A DNA stretch of 64,000 bases from Dokdonia sp. Dokd-P16. GTDB lineage: Bacteria; Bacteroidota; Bacteroidia; Flavobacteriales; Flavobacteriaceae. Under the pieces are notes generated by a model. It ran no database searches and was not told where the DNA came from. It saw nothing but the letters and a program-made list of their open reading frames with translations. The position numbers and the translations under genes are program-made. Below are positions 35,938-45,520 of the stretch, piece after piece (position 1 is the stretch's first letter; every line of letters begins with the position of its first letter). The DNA is taken from NCBI RefSeq assembly GCF_003095655.1, contig NZ_CP029151.1, positions 1,673,001 through 1,737,000 on the forward strand. The letters are read 5' to 3'.

Positions 35938-38900
35938 TTAGTTTAGCTTATAATGAACGCTATTTTCTTCTAAAGAGTCAAGAAGCTCTTGGCAAATTTT
36001 TACTTTCATGCGTTTACTAGGCATTTTTACAAAAAGTTTTTCAAGCGGTTCAAAGACTTGAAAGTGAAGTTTAGCCTCGCCTACATGTAGGTCAAGAATA
36101 TTCTTTATTTCTTCAATACGAGCCTCTGCAACCTCATTAATATCGATATTAATGGTTAGTTTTTTTGCATTTGTTTCCATCACATCCTGCAATTGCTGGA
36201 TGCTATTAAACTGCGTTCTTGGATCACTTTTTCTACCAGTTTCTCTATTGGTAAAGCCATCCTTTATAAACACTTTTGCGTGTATGAAACTATTAGGAAT
36301 CAAAAAGTGACGCATCTTGAGGTACTCTTCTCCAAACATTCTAAACTCGAAGGTATCTGTAAAGTCTTCTACTATGAATGAAGCCCATCCTTTTCCATTT
36401 TTGGAAACGCGATGTTGTACATCAGAGATTACGCCTCCAAAGGTGAGCTCTCGATTTATAAAAGATTCCATCTGACTAAAATGCGCAACAGTCGCATTAC
36501 AAAATGTCTCCATTTCTGTTTTAAAGTCATCAAGTGGGTGGCCAGAGATATAAACTCCTACTACCTCCTTCTCGCGCTTTAGTTTTTCCATTGTTCCCCA
36601 TTCTTCACATGGAGGAACTTCGGGTTCTGGTATTTGGACTTCGCTTGATTCTCCAAAAAGGCTTACTTGTGAGCTATTTTCATTTTCTTGGTAACGCGCA
36701 CCATATTTAACTGCTTTTTCTAAGAAAGTAATACCATCTCCATCGTGATTAAAGAATTGAGCTCGGTGTGTATCTCCGTCCATTTCATCAAAACCACCTG
36801 CTAGCGCTAGACTTTCAAAAGCTTTTTTATTTGCAGCCCGTAAATCTACACGTCGTGCAAAGTCAAAGACAGATTTATAAGGTCCATCCTTTCTATTTTC
36901 TACAATAGTCGCAACGGCTCCCGTACCTACACCCTTTACGGCACCCATACCGAAACGTACAGCACCATTGTCATTTACCGTAAATTTTCTGAAAGATTCA
37001 TTTACATCTGGACCCAATACTTCGAGACCCATACGTTTTGCCTCCTCCATAAAGAAGGTAACCTGCTTGATGTCGTTCATGTTGTTAGACAGTACAGCAG
37101 CTAGATACTCGGCAGGGTAGTGGGCTTTTAAGTATGCAGTTTGGTATGCAATCCACGCATAACATGTAGAGTGTGACTTATTAAATGCATAAGCGGCAAA
37201 TGCTTCCCAGTCTTTCCAGATTTTTTCTAGTTTTTCTGGATCATGACCTTTGGCAGAAGCTTGCTCTATAAACTTAGGCTTCATTTTATCAAGAACGGCA
37301 ATTTGCTTCTTACCCATTGCCTTACGAAGTACATCGGCCTCACCCTTTGTAAAGTCGGCTAACTTTTGAGAAAGTAGCATCACTTGCTCTTGGTAGACAG
37401 TAATACCGTACGTTTCCTTAAGGTACTCTTCCATGGCAGGAAGGTCATACTCTATCTCTTCTTCCCCGTGCTTTCTTCTTACGAAAGATGGGATATATTC
37501 CATAGGTCCAGGACGATATAATGCATTCATTGCAATAAGATCTTCAAACACGGTAGGTTTGAGCGATTGCATGTGCTTTTGCATCCCAGGTGATTCATAT
37601 TGAAATATACCTACAGTATCACCACGCTGGAAAAGTTCATATGTTTTCTCATCATCCAGCGGAAAATTCTCTGGATCGAGATCTACGTCGTGACGATACT
37701 TTACTAGCTTTACAGTATCTTTTATTAAAGTAAGGGTCTTCAGGCCCAAGAAATCCATTTTAAGTAGCCCAGCTTCCTCTACGACGGAGTTATCAAATTG
37801 TGTTACGTAGAGATCAGAATCTTTTGCAAGTGCTACAGGGACAAAGTTTGTAATATCACTAGGTGTGATAATTACACCACATGCATGAATTCCCGTGTTA
37901 CGCACAGATCCTTCAAGCTGTCTTGCTTGACGTAGCATCTGCCCTTCAAGATTGTCTGCTTGTTCTAGTGTAATTAGTTCTTGTACTTTAGGTAAATCGT
38001 CAGACCTAAAAGCACTACGTAGCTCTGCATCTGTTTTGCCAAAAATCTTCCTTAGCTTACTCATCGTTGGGATGAGTTTAGCTATTCTATCTGCATCACC
38101 TAGGGATAAATCTAGTGCTCTAGAGGTGTCACGTATAGATGACTTTGCAGCCATAGTACCGTAAGTGATAATCTGTGCTACTTGATTTGCGCCGTATTTG
38201 TCAATTACATATTGCATTACTCGCCCGCGACCTTCATCATCAAAGTCAATATCAATATCGGGCATACTTACACGATCCGGATTTAAGAAACGCTCAAAAA
38301 GCAAATCATACTTCATCGGGTCTATGTTTGTAATCCATAAACAGTATGCTGCCACAGATCCCGCTGCAGATCCACGTCCTGGACCTACCGAAACGTCCAT
38401 ATTACGAGCTTCTCGTATAAAATCCTCTACAATCAGAAAGTATCCAGGGTAACCCGTCTTTTCAATTACATCTAGTTCAAAGTCTAGGCGCTCTATAACT
38501 TCTTCAGAGAGTTCTTCTCCGTAACGCTTTTTTGCTCCTTCATAAACAAGATGTTTCAGAAATGCATTTTCACCTCGTTTTCCTCCATCAATAGCATCTT
38601 CTGGAGAAACAAATTCTTCTGGAATGTCAAATGCAGGAAGAAGTACGTCACGAGCAAGCTCGTAAGATTCGATTTTATTTACTACTTCTTGAACATTAAG
38701 AATGGCTTCAGGTACATCTGCAAAGAGCGTTTTCATCTCATCTGCACTCTTAAAGTAGTATTCGTCATTAGGTAATCCAAAACGATATCCTCTACCGCGG
38801 CCTTTTGGGGTGGCTACTTTTTCACCATCTTTTACACATAATAAAACATCATGCGCATCTGCATCAGACTTATCAATGTAGAATGTATTGTTAGAAGCAA

Positions 38901-40329
38901 TAAGTTTTACATCATGCTTTCGCGAAAGCGTAATTAAAACAGGCATCACACGATCTTCATCTTCTTGCCCGTGACGCATGATCTCAACATAAAGGTCGTC
39001 ACCAAATTGTTCTTTCCACCAAATAAGGGCCTCTTCGGCTTGTTTTTCTCCTACGTTAAGAATCTTACTTGGCACTTCACCATATAGATTTCCGGTAAGT
39101 ACAATAAGATCTTCTTTGTACTGTTCAATAACTTGCTTGTCTATACGAGGAACATAATAAAAACCATCTGTATAAGCTATAGAAGCCATTTTACAGAGGT
39201 TTTGGTATCCATTTTTATTTTTGGCTAAAATGACAATCTGGTATCCATTGTCTTTTTGGCTCTTGTTTTTGTGATCAACACATACATTAAACTCACAACC
39301 TATGATGGCTTTAAGTGGTACATGCTCTTCTGCTTCTCCTGCTTCTGTGAGTTTTGCATTTTCCGCTTTCGCGAAAGCGTTATGACTTTTTACCGCTTTT
39401 GTAAAGTGAAAAGCCCCCATCATGTTACCCATGTCTGTCATAGCGACAGCAGGCATTTTATGTAGTGCAGCGGCTTTTACAATATCTTGAACGCTCGCAG
39501 TAGATTGTAATATAGAGAACTGAGAGTGGTTATGAAGGTGAGCAAACTTTACATCAGAAAGTTGTTCTTTATTTTCTTCTATCTCTGCCTTAGAAATTTC
39601 TGGAGTGTCATCTTGAGCAGCGAGCGCTTGAGCAATTTTTGCAGAAGCTTTTTTAAGATTTATATGCTTAAGCCCTATAAACTCAATAGGCTGCGGATTA
39701 GATTGAGAGAATCTTTCAAAATAATCTGGCGCAACGTCTAGCTCTTCTTTTGTGTAAACTCGCTGGCGTATAAGCTCTAGAAAGCAACGAGTAGTTGCCT
39801 CCACATCTGCAGTAGCATTGTGTGCTTCTCCAAATCCTTCTCCAAATAGGTGTTTGTGTAATTCTGTAAGCGTAGGTAATTTAAATTTACCACCACGTCC
39901 TCCAGGTAGCTGGCACAATGTCGCTGTTTTTTCTGTACAAGTGTCTAGCACTGGTAACTCTTGAAGATCATTACCTATGTTAAGTCTGTGAAACTCGGCT
40001 CCCATGATATTTGTATCAAAACCAACATTCTGACCTACAACGTACTTTGATTTTGAAAGTGCAATATTAAATTTTGAGAGTACTTCAGAAAGTTCAATTC
40101 CGTCTCTTTCGGCAAGTGCTGTGGAGATGCCGTGTATGCGCTCTGCATCATAAGGAATATCAAATCCATCTGGCTTGATAAGATAATCTTGATGCTCTAT
40201 GACGTTACCCATCTCATCATGTAACTGCCAAGCGATCTGAATCGCTCTAGGCCAGTTATCTGAGTCTGTAAGTGGAGCATTCCAGTTTTTGGGAAGTCCG
40301 GTGGTTTCGGTGTCAAAAATAAGGTACAT
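35938..40329 (-). CDS. dnaE: DNA polymerase III alpha subunit with N-terminal exonuclease domain
   Basis: A 1463-residue replicative polymerase. Residues 1-190 form a DnaQ/epsilon-like 3'-5' exonuclease (FDTETTGLP; GFDTNIMGAEFHR; HNATADVEATTRC). A PHP domain follows (FAHLHNHSQFSILQS near residue 265), then the polymerase core (GPGRGSAAGSVAAYC; MPDIDIDFDDEGRGRV; GIFQYESPGMQ) and a C-terminal OB-fold (LTFGGVISDVQHRV). Fusing proofreading and polymerase activities is known for Bacteroidetes DnaE. Two palindromes fall inside: AFAKA in the PHP domain (near 317) and LSRK (near 466). Confidence 0.96.
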   Translation of the reverse strand: MYLIFDTETTGLPKNWNAPLTDSDNWPRAIQIAWQLHDEMGNVIEHQDYLIKPDGFDIPYDAERIHGISTALAERDGIELSEVLSKFNIALSKSKYVVGQNVGFDTNIMGAEFHRLNIGNDLQELPVLDTCTEKTATLCQLPGGRGGKFKLPTLTELHKHLFGEGFGEAHNATADVEATTRCFLELIRQRVYTKEELDVAPDYFERFSQSNPQPIEFIGLKHINLKKASAKIAQALAAQDDTPEISKAEIEENKEQLSDVKFAHLHNHSQFSILQSTASVQDIVKAAALHKMPAVAMTDMGNMMGAFHFTKAVKSHNAFAKAENAKLTEAGEAEEHVPLKAIIGCEFNVCVDHKNKSQKDNGYQIVILAKNKNGYQNLCKMASIAYTDGFYYVPRIDKQVIEQYKEDLIVLTGNLYGEVPSKILNVGEKQAEEALIWWKEQFGDDLYVEIMRHGQEDEDRVMPVLITLSRKHDVKLIASNNTFYIDKSDADAHDVLLCVKDGEKVATPKGRGRGYRFGLPNDEYYFKSADEMKTLFADVPEAILNVQEVVNKIESYELARDVLLPAFDIPEEFVSPEDAIDGGKRGENAFLKHLVYEGAKKRYGEELSEEVIERLDFELDVIEKTGYPGYFLIVEDFIREARNMDVSVGPGRGSAAGSVAAYCLWITNIDPMKYDLLFERFLNPDRVSMPDIDIDFDDEGRGRVMQYVIDKYGANQVAQIITYGTMAAKSSIRDTSRALDLSLGDADRIAKLIPTMSKLRKIFGKTDAELRSAFRSDDLPKVQELITLEQADNLEGQMLRQARQLEGSVRNTGIHACGVIITPSDITNFVPVALAKDSDLYVTQFDNSVVEEAGLLKMDFLGLKTLTLIKDTVKLVKYRHDVDLDPENFPLDDEKTYELFQRGDTVGIFQYESPGMQKHMQSLKPTVFEDLIAMNALYRPGPMEYIPSFVRRKHGEEEIEYDLPAMEEYLKETYGITVYQEQVMLLSQKLADFTKGEADVLRKAMGKKQIAVLDKMKPKFIEQASAKGHDPEKLEKIWKDWEAFAAYAFNKSHSTCYAWIAYQTAYLKAHYPAEYLAAVLSNNMNDIKQVTFFMEEAKRMGLEVLGPDVNESFRKFTVNDNGAVRFGMGAVKGVGTGAVATIVENRKDGPYKSVFDFARRVDLRAANKKAFESLALAGGFDEMDGDTHRAQFFNHDGDGITFLEKAVKYGARYQENENSSQVSLFGESSEVQIPEPEVPPCEEWGTMEKLKREKEVVGVYISGHPLDDFKTEMETFCNATVAHFSQMESFINRELTFGGVISDVQHRVSKNGKGWASFIVEDFTDTFEFRMFGEEYLKMRHFLIPNSFIHAKVFIKDGFTNRETGRKSDPRTQFNSIQQLQDVMETNAKKLTINIDINEVAEARIEEIKNILDLHVGEAKLHFQVFEPLEKLFVKMPSKRMKVKICQELLDSLEENSVHYKLN
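38915..38930. repeat. Iterated palindrome copy 13 (inside dnaE)
   Basis: TGCTTTCGCGAAAGCG, one mismatch at the outer base, read as LSRK in ITLSRKHDVKL. Confidence 0.92.
39364..39379. repeat. Iterated palindrome copy 14 (inside dnaE)
   Basis: A perfect 16-bp copy read as AFAKA in HNAFAKAENAKL, in a probable loop of the PHP domain. It is 449 bp from copy 13, the closest pair in the window. Confidence 0.95.
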
Positions 40330-40420
40330 AGGCGTAGAAAAAGTGGATATGAAAAGTACTACATTTTAGTGCTTTTTACATGAGATTACGGCTATGAGTT
40401 ATCAACTTTTATGCACAAAA

Positions 40421-40447
40421 AAAATCCAGCCATTATGGCTGGATTTT
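40421..40447 (-). terminator. Terminator of the four-helix-bundle gene
   Basis: AAAATCCAGCC, loop ATTAT, GGCTGGATTTT. The A-run on its left becomes the U-run for minus-strand transcription. Confidence 0.88.
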
Positions 40448-40474
40448 CAATTTTATATAAGCTACATAAATTGC

Positions 40475-40921
40475 TTATGCCCACTCTTCTAAAGTTTTTA
40501 CTTCATTTAATGCACTCTGAATGCTATTGCGTTGCTTCTCTAGTACACTTCTTGTTGAACTAGGTAATGACGTCTCTGCTAGCACTTCATTATATGCTTC
40601 TACTGAAGCTTTTTCTCCACGAATCGCTTCTTCTAGTGTTGACTCGTCATCATCTGTAGAAAAGGCAGTTTTTACGTCCATCCATGCTCTGTGCATATCT
40701 GCTTGGAAGCTTGTTCCCTTATCTACTTCTTGTCCAAAACTTCTTACTTCTTCTTTAATTTCATGTCCAAAGTTATATCTGTCTTGTGCACGGTTTTGAA
40801 AAAAGTTCTTAAGTCCGCGATTTTTTACATTTTCTGCTGCTTTTTTGTATCCAGCTTCTGCATCGTATGACTTAGTTAATAGACTATTTAATTTATTTGC
40901 AACTTCTTCTGTATAGTTCAT
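40475..40921 (-). CDS. PA2169-type four-helix-bundle protein (DUF2383)
   Basis: About 148 residues from ATG 40921 (MNYTEEVANKLNSLLTKSYDAEAGYKKAAENVKN); the 17 extra codons upstream are an unlikely leader. The sequence is almost entirely helical, with the ferritin-like pattern of DUF2383 (SYDAEAGYKKAAE; RAQDRYNFGHEIKEEVRSFG; AIRGEKASVEAYNEVL). Related proteins appear in stress-linked settings. The function is not established and metal binding is not certain. Monocistronic. Confidence 0.82.
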   Translation of the reverse strand: MNYTEEVANKLNSLLTKSYDAEAGYKKAAENVKNRGLKNFFQNRAQDRYNFGHEIKEEVRSFGQEVDKGTSFQADMHRAWMDVKTAFSTDDDESTLEEAIRGEKASVEAYNEVLAETSLPSSTRSVLEKQRNSIQSALNEVKTLEEWA

Positions 40922-41243
40922 AATATGTGTTTTTGTTGTTAGTATTGGTGTAAAGATATGAGTATAAAACACTACACATAAGTAGTTTAACTTCCTTTAA
41001 CCAGAACGGTTTATAATTGGCTTCTTTTAACGTAAATCGATGTTAATTGTCTTAATAGTATGATAAGAGAGGAAGAAAGGAAGAGAGGTAGGTGATGCAG
41101 TAATTTGTGAATTTAAACATCAAAACCCAAGCAATAAGAATTTGTAGATACTTGAAAAAGTTGTCTATCCTACCATGTTATTTATGGTAAGCCGTCGTTG
41201 CCTACCGTATTCAACTAGGCCATCTAGAAAGATACTAGATCTA
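40922..41243. other. 322-bp gap between two minus-strand genes
   Basis: It holds the upstream region of the four-helix-bundle gene and the downstream region of the DUF6252-like gene. Visible are a purine-rich stretch (about 41063-41095) and a TACCAT/ATGGTA inverted repeat (41171-41189). No coding frame is convincing. Confidence 0.5.
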
Positions 41244-42056
41244 CTAATAATTGATGGTGAATGCACCGTCAGTAATCGAAAAACCTTCAGCAGTCATAAA
41301 GCTAAATGTTCCTACGGCAATATTGTTCTCCTGATCATTAGCAATAATTGTAATCTCACCAGATATGGCATTTGAGATTCCAGAAGGAGTTGTGTAAGCG
41401 GCAGAGAAGTCAGGATTAGATCCTATGGTGTAAGTTCCAGGATTGCTATTAAGAGGAAAACTTACCGCTATATTTGTTGAAGATGTGCGGCCTAAAACCG
41501 TAAGAACATTACCAGAGACAACATGATTGATAACTATTGAGTTAAAAACCGTTGTATTGATAAGAGCTTCAAAATTATCATCTACATCTTCAATTTCTGG
41601 TTGAATTACTACTGGAGTAAGGATAGGTACTCTATAAACAACACCTCTGCTAAATACTACAGTATCTGCAAAAGATGGAGTAAATGCAGTAAATTTAAAA
41701 TTACCGGTCACCGCACTGCTTCCATTAAATGAAAAGTCTAATAAACCACTGGCTTGTGATGACTCAGTAGTGAATACTTTGCCATTTTCATCTATATACG
41801 TTGCAATACTAGGATTGTTCTGACCGCCAAATGTAATTTGAGTCTGTGCTTGATTTTTTATTTGAAAGCTTATAACCTCTGCACCGCGTTCTCCACGGAT
41901 TAATAAATCACCATCCTCATTAAAAATTGCTCGACTGTCTTGAGTGCGCAGTAACACAGTATCACGCACCCCTTGAAGTGCAGGTGTATTATCTTCTATG
42001 GTACTACAAGAAATAAATGTAACAATAGAGATGAGAGCAAAAAGAAAATGACGCAT
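41244..42056 (-). CDS. Hypothetical lipoprotein, DUF6252-like
   Basis: A 270-residue protein with a lipoprotein signal (MRHFLFALISIVTFISC, Cys17). The mature part contains two beta-rich halves (about 40-130 and 165-270) with similar closings (ITIIANDQENNIAVGTFSF; DGAFTINY), consistent with DUF6252-type flavobacterial lipoproteins. The family call is tentative. It is likely surface or periplasmic and stands alone. Confidence 0.62.
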   Translation of the reverse strand: MRHFLFALISIVTFISCSTIEDNTPALQGVRDTVLLRTQDSRAIFNEDGDLLIRGERGAEVISFQIKNQAQTQITFGGQNNPSIATYIDENGKVFTTESSQASGLLDFSFNGSSAVTGNFKFTAFTPSFADTVVFSRGVVYRVPILTPVVIQPEIEDVDDNFEALINTTVFNSIVINHVVSGNVLTVLGRTSSTNIAVSFPLNSNPGTYTIGSNPDFSAAYTTPSGISNAISGEITIIANDQENNIAVGTFSFMTAEGFSITDGAFTINY

Positions 42057-42132
42057 AATAAAAATTCAAAAATAGAGGGCAAAAGTACTTTATATTAAAG
42101 ATATAACGTGATGAGTGCCAGGAAAATTATAG

Positions 42133-42140
42133 TATATTTG
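42133..42140 (+). promoter_or_regulatory. TAnnTTTG promoter box of rpsP
   Basis: TATATTTG lies 46 nt before the rpsP start. The leader contains a short GGGGT/ACCCC hairpin (42158-42172), which might serve regulation of this ribosomal protein. Confidence 0.5.
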
Positions 42141-42186
42141 CAGACTTATTTAAAAACGGGGTCGGGTACCCCACAAATTAACTTTT

Positions 42187-42702
42187 ATGTCAGTTAAAAT
42201 TAGATTACAAAGACACGGTAAGAAAGGTAAACCTTTTTACTGGGTTGTAGCAGCAGATGCTCGCGCAAAGAGAGATGGTAAATACTTAGAAAAAATAGGT
42301 ACTTACAATCCTAACAGTAACCCAGCAATCATTGACCTTGATGTTGATCTTGCTGTAACATGGTTACAAAACGGAGCGCAGCCTACTGAAACTGCAAAGC
42401 GTCTTCTTTCTTATAAAGGAGCAATGCTTAAAAATCACCTAGCTGGTGGTGTACGTAAAGGTGCACTTACTGAAGAGCAAGCAGAAGAAAAATTCAATGC
42501 TTGGGTAGAGGAGAAAGCTGGTAAAGTAGAAGCTAAGAAAGGAAATCTTTCTCAAGCAGAAGAAAAAGCAAAAGCAGAAGCTCTTGCAGCTGAAAAAGCT
42601 GTAAACGAGGCTCGTATTGCAGCAGCTCAACCAGAAGTGGTTGCAGAGACTGAAGATGCACCTGCAGAAGGTGAAGCAGCAGCTTCAGATTCTGAAGAGT
42701 AA
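42187..42702 (+). CDS. rpsP: 30S ribosomal protein S16 with long C-terminal extension
   Basis: The first 85 residues are a standard S16 (MSVKIRLQRHGKKGKPFYWVVAADARAKRDGKYLEKIGTYNP). A further 85-residue tail is rich in Ala, Glu and Lys (about 100-171), predicted helical then disordered and acidic. Longer S16 proteins are usual in Bacteroidetes. S16 is an early-assembling small-subunit protein. The gene is followed by a terminator, then rimM and trmN6, a common translation cluster. Confidence 0.96.
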   Translation: MSVKIRLQRHGKKGKPFYWVVAADARAKRDGKYLEKIGTYNPNSNPAIIDLDVDLAVTWLQNGAQPTETAKRLLSYKGAMLKNHLAGGVRKGALTEEQAEEKFNAWVEEKAGKVEAKKGNLSQAEEKAKAEALAAEKAVNEARIAAAQPEVVAETEDAPAEGEAAASDSEE

Positions 42703-42740
42703 AAAAGCTAGTGGAAGCATTATGCTTTCGCAACATTTTG

Positions 42741-42774
42741 AAAATGCCCTAATTTAATTATTGGGGCATTTTTT
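42741..42774 (+). terminator. Terminator after rpsP
   Basis: AAAATGCCCTAAT (42741-42753) pairs with ATTGGGGCATTTT (42760-42772, one wobble), with T beyond. Confidence 0.85.
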
Positions 42775-42898
42775 ATGGTCTAAGTTTAATACCACTAAAT
42801 TGCTTGCAAAGTCTCTTATAAAATAAGCTTGCAGTGTGAGATTGCTTATCGATTAACTTTTACGTCTTTTTATAAGATATCCCGTATTTTTACACCCT

Positions 42899-43423
42899 AT
42901 GAAAAAAGAAGATTGTTTCTACCTCGGAAAAATAGTTAGAAAGTATAGCTTTAAAGGAGAACTCCTAGCTAAACTTGATACTGACGAACCAGAGATATAC
43001 GTAGACATGGACTCTGTGTTTATTGATTTTGGTCCTAGTCTTGTGCCATATTTTATAGAGTCTTCTCAGTTACATAAGTCTAGTTTACTTCGAGTAAAAT
43101 TTGAAGATATAGATACAGAAGAGGATGCAGATGATATGATAGGCGCAGGTTTATACCTGCCATTAGATTTGCTTCCTGAGTTAAAGGGAGATCAATTTTA
43201 CTTCCATGAAGTGGTAGGATTTACTGCGGTAGATAAAGATTTTGGTGAGATAGGTACAATCACATATGTAAACGATAGTAACACGCAGGCCATTTTTGAA
43301 ATTGACAGAGATGGTAATCAAGTGCTTATACCTATGGTAGACGAGTTTATCAAGAAAGTAGACCGCGAGAACAAGCAAATGCACTTCGAACTTCCTGATG
43401 GACTGATTGATCTATACCTGTAA
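42899..43423 (+). CDS. rimM: Ribosome maturation factor RimM
   Basis: A 174-residue protein. The N-terminal RimM beta-barrel (YLGKIVRKYSFKGELLAKLDTD) is followed by a PRC-barrel (about 95-174, FYFHEVVGFTAVDKDFGEIGTI; VLIPMVDEFIKKVDRENKQMHFELPDGLIDLYL). It binds S19 and aids 30S head assembly. It lies after rpsP, the classical order, and its stop directly abuts the trmN6 start. Confidence 0.95.
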   Translation: MKKEDCFYLGKIVRKYSFKGELLAKLDTDEPEIYVDMDSVFIDFGPSLVPYFIESSQLHKSSLLRVKFEDIDTEEDADDMIGAGLYLPLDLLPELKGDQFYFHEVVGFTAVDKDFGEIGTITYVNDSNTQAIFEIDRDGNQVLIPMVDEFIKKVDRENKQMHFELPDGLIDLYL

Positions 43424-44185
43424 ATGTCTTTAAAACCTTTTCAATTTAAAGAATTTACGGTAGCTCAAGATCGCTGCGCTATGAAAATAGGCACAGACGG
43501 CGTATTACTTGGCGCTTGGACCTCCGTTGCTCAGTATCCAGATAGCATTTTAGATATAGGCACAGGTACTGGTGTTATTGCTTTAATGCTAGCGCAACGT
43601 AGTGATGCCATGACGGTAGACGCTATAGAGCTAGATGATAGCGCTTATGAGCAGGCTGCAGATAACTTTGAAAATAGTGTGTGGGGAGACAGACTCTTTT
43701 GTTATCATGCACATTTATACGAATTTGCCGCAGAGATAGATGATGAGTACGACCTCATTGTGTGTAATCCACCTTTTTATATGGAGACGCTCAATGATGA
43801 GTCCACAGCGTTGCAGCGTTCACGTTCAATTAAAGATGGAGCGGCTATGGAAGCTAGAGAACAAGCGCGTTTAGAAGAGTCAATGCCTTTTGAGTTACTT
43901 GTAGGAGCCGTAGCAAAGTTACTTTCAGAAGATGGGGCGTTTAATGTTATTATACCTTTTGAAAGGGAAGAGGACTTTATATTGTTATGCTCTCGTGCAG
44001 GTTTATTTCCATCTAGAATTACACGAGTAAAGGGGAGCCCAACGGCGCCTATTAAAAGGAGTTTAATGGAGTTCCGCTTTCGCGAAAGCGTACCAAAAAC
44101 CACAGAACTTACTATAGAGCATAAACGTCACGATTATACAGATGACTACATTTCTCTAGTTAAAGACTTCTATCTCAAAATGTAG
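43424..44185 (+). CDS. trmN6: tRNA1(Val) (adenine(37)-N6)-methyltransferase (YfiC type)
   Basis: A 253-residue SAM-dependent methyltransferase. The start MSLKPFQFKEFTVAQDRCAMKIGTDGVLLGAW is characteristic, the SAM motif is DIGTGTGVIALMLAQ, and the adenine-N6 catalytic motif is N115-P-P-F118. It methylates A37 of valine tRNA in the family's model case. The start codon directly follows the rimM stop. The palindrome encodes RFRES near residue 218, close to the C-terminus. Confidence 0.92.
   Translation: MSLKPFQFKEFTVAQDRCAMKIGTDGVLLGAWTSVAQYPDSILDIGTGTGVIALMLAQRSDAMTVDAIELDDSAYEQAADNFENSVWGDRLFCYHAHLYEFAAEIDDEYDLIVCNPPFYMETLNDESTALQRSRSIKDGAAMEAREQARLEESMPFELLVGAVAKLLSEDGAFNVIIPFEREEDFILLCSRAGLFPSRITRVKGSPTAPIKRSLMEFRFRESVPKTTELTIEHKRHDYTDDYISLVKDFYLKM
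44075..44090. repeat. Iterated palindrome copy 15 (inside trmN6)
   Basis: A perfect 16-bp copy read as RFRES (EFRFRESVPK), about 32 residues before the C-terminus. Confidence 0.95.
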
Positions 44186-44202
44186 TGGGAATTTTGGGCA
44201 GT

Positions 44203-44214
44203 GAAAACGTTTTC
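44203..44214. promoter_or_regulatory. GAAAACGTTTTC operator-like palindrome
   Basis: A perfect 12-bp palindrome with a central CG, 29 nt upstream of the acyl-CoA dehydrogenase start. The shape resembles LacI-family repressor sites. No such regulator is encoded in the window. Confidence 0.4.
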
Positions 44215-44243
44215 GTTACTTTTACTACGTTAAAATATATGCT

Positions 44244-45422
44244 ATGAAACCAGATCTTTTTGAAGCTCCCGATTATTACAATATAGATGACCTTCTTACC
44301 GAAGAACATAAGTTAATACGAGATGCCGCGCGTGCTTGGGTTAAGCGAGACGTTTCTCCTATAATCGAACAAGCTGCACAAGATGCAAAATTTCCAAAAT
44401 CAATCATTCCTGGACTTGCAGAGATAGGCGCTTTTGGACCTTATATTCCTGAACAATATGGTGGGGCTGGCTTAGATCAAATTTCATATGGTCTTATCAT
44501 GCAAGAGATAGAGCGTGGTGACTCTGGTGTGCGATCTACTGCATCTGTACAGTCTTCACTAGTAATGTATCCTATATGGAAATACGGATCTGAAGAGCAG
44601 CGTAACAAATTCTTGCCAAAACTAGCTTCTGGTGAATTTATGGGCTCCTTTGGGCTTACAGAACCAGATCACGGATCTAATCCTAGTGGAATGGTGACAA
44701 ATTTTAAAGATATGGGAGACCACTATCTTCTAAATGGAGCCAAATTATGGATTTCAAACAGTCCATTTTGTGATGTAGCTGTAGTATGGGCTAAGAATGA
44801 AGAAGGCCGTATACATGGACTTATAGTAGAAAGAGGAATGGAAGGATTTTCTACTCCAGAAACTCATAATAAGTGGTCGCTTAGAGCAAGCGCGACAGGA
44901 GAGTTAATTTTTCAAGATGTAAAAGTTCCTAAAGAAAATTTATTACCTAATAAATCCGGATTAGGGGCGCCATTAGGGTGTCTTGATTCGGCTCGTTACG
45001 GTATTGCTTGGGGAGCTATAGGTGCTGCAATGGATTGTTATGATACTGCATTGCGTTATGCAAAAGAGCGTATCCAGTTTGGGAAACCTATTGCTGCATT
45101 CCAATTGCAACAAAAGAAGCTTGCAGAGATGATTACTGAGATTACAAAAGCACAGTTACTTGCATTAAGACTAGGGCAGCTTAAAAATGAGGATAGAGCA
45201 ACCTCTGCTCAAATCTCAATGGCAAAACGTAACAATGTTGATATGGCAATAAAAATCGCTCGCGAAGCACGACAGATATTAGGTGGTATGGGGATTACTG
45301 GAGAATACAGTATCATGCGCCATATGATGAACCTTGAAAGTGTAATCACTTATGAAGGAACACATGATATTCACCTTCTTATAACAGGCTTAGATATCAC
45401 AGGCGAGAATGCTTTTAAATAA
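44244..45422 (+). CDS. Acyl-CoA dehydrogenase, glutaryl-CoA dehydrogenase type
   Basis: A 392-residue flavoenzyme. GVRSTASVQSSLVM, FGLTEPDHGSNPSGM, ASATGELIFQDVKVP and the catalytic base Glu371 in TYEGTHDIHLL match glutaryl-CoA dehydrogenase more than short-chain acyl-CoA dehydrogenases. It would oxidise and decarboxylate glutaryl-CoA to crotonyl-CoA in lysine and tryptophan degradation, fitting the kynA gene far upstream, though the full pathway is not shown here. It is monocistronic, with an operator-like palindrome in front and a terminator behind. Confidence 0.9.
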   Translation: MKPDLFEAPDYYNIDDLLTEEHKLIRDAARAWVKRDVSPIIEQAAQDAKFPKSIIPGLAEIGAFGPYIPEQYGGAGLDQISYGLIMQEIERGDSGVRSTASVQSSLVMYPIWKYGSEEQRNKFLPKLASGEFMGSFGLTEPDHGSNPSGMVTNFKDMGDHYLLNGAKLWISNSPFCDVAVVWAKNEEGRIHGLIVERGMEGFSTPETHNKWSLRASATGELIFQDVKVPKENLLPNKSGLGAPLGCLDSARYGIAWGAIGAAMDCYDTALRYAKERIQFGKPIAAFQLQQKKLAEMITEITKAQLLALRLGQLKNEDRATSAQISMAKRNNVDMAIKIAREARQILGGMGITGEYSIMRHMMNLESVITYEGTHDIHLLITGLDITGENAFK

Positions 45423-45462
45423 TATTTGTGTTAGAGGTTGTGACCACTAATTGATCAAAAAT

Positions 45463-45498
45463 AAAATGCCCTTTACATATTGAGTAAAGGGCATTTTT
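45463..45498. terminator. Bidirectional terminator between convergent genes
   Basis: AAAATGCCCTTTAC (45463-45476) and GTAAAGGGCATTTT (45484-45497), a perfect 14-bp stem with A and T flanks. Confidence 0.92.
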
Positions 45499-45520
45499 AT
45501 TTAGTAGTAATGGGAGATAA

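Noticed and set aside
36193-39741. Several plus-strand frames of 60-90 codons opposite dnaE
   Set aside because: They are antisense shadows of the polymerase gene without signal peptides or family resemblance.
45258-45275. CGCTCGCGAAGC-like stretch in the acyl-CoA dehydrogenase gene
   Set aside because: It misses the TTT and AAA arms of the word; ordinary coding sequence (ARE).
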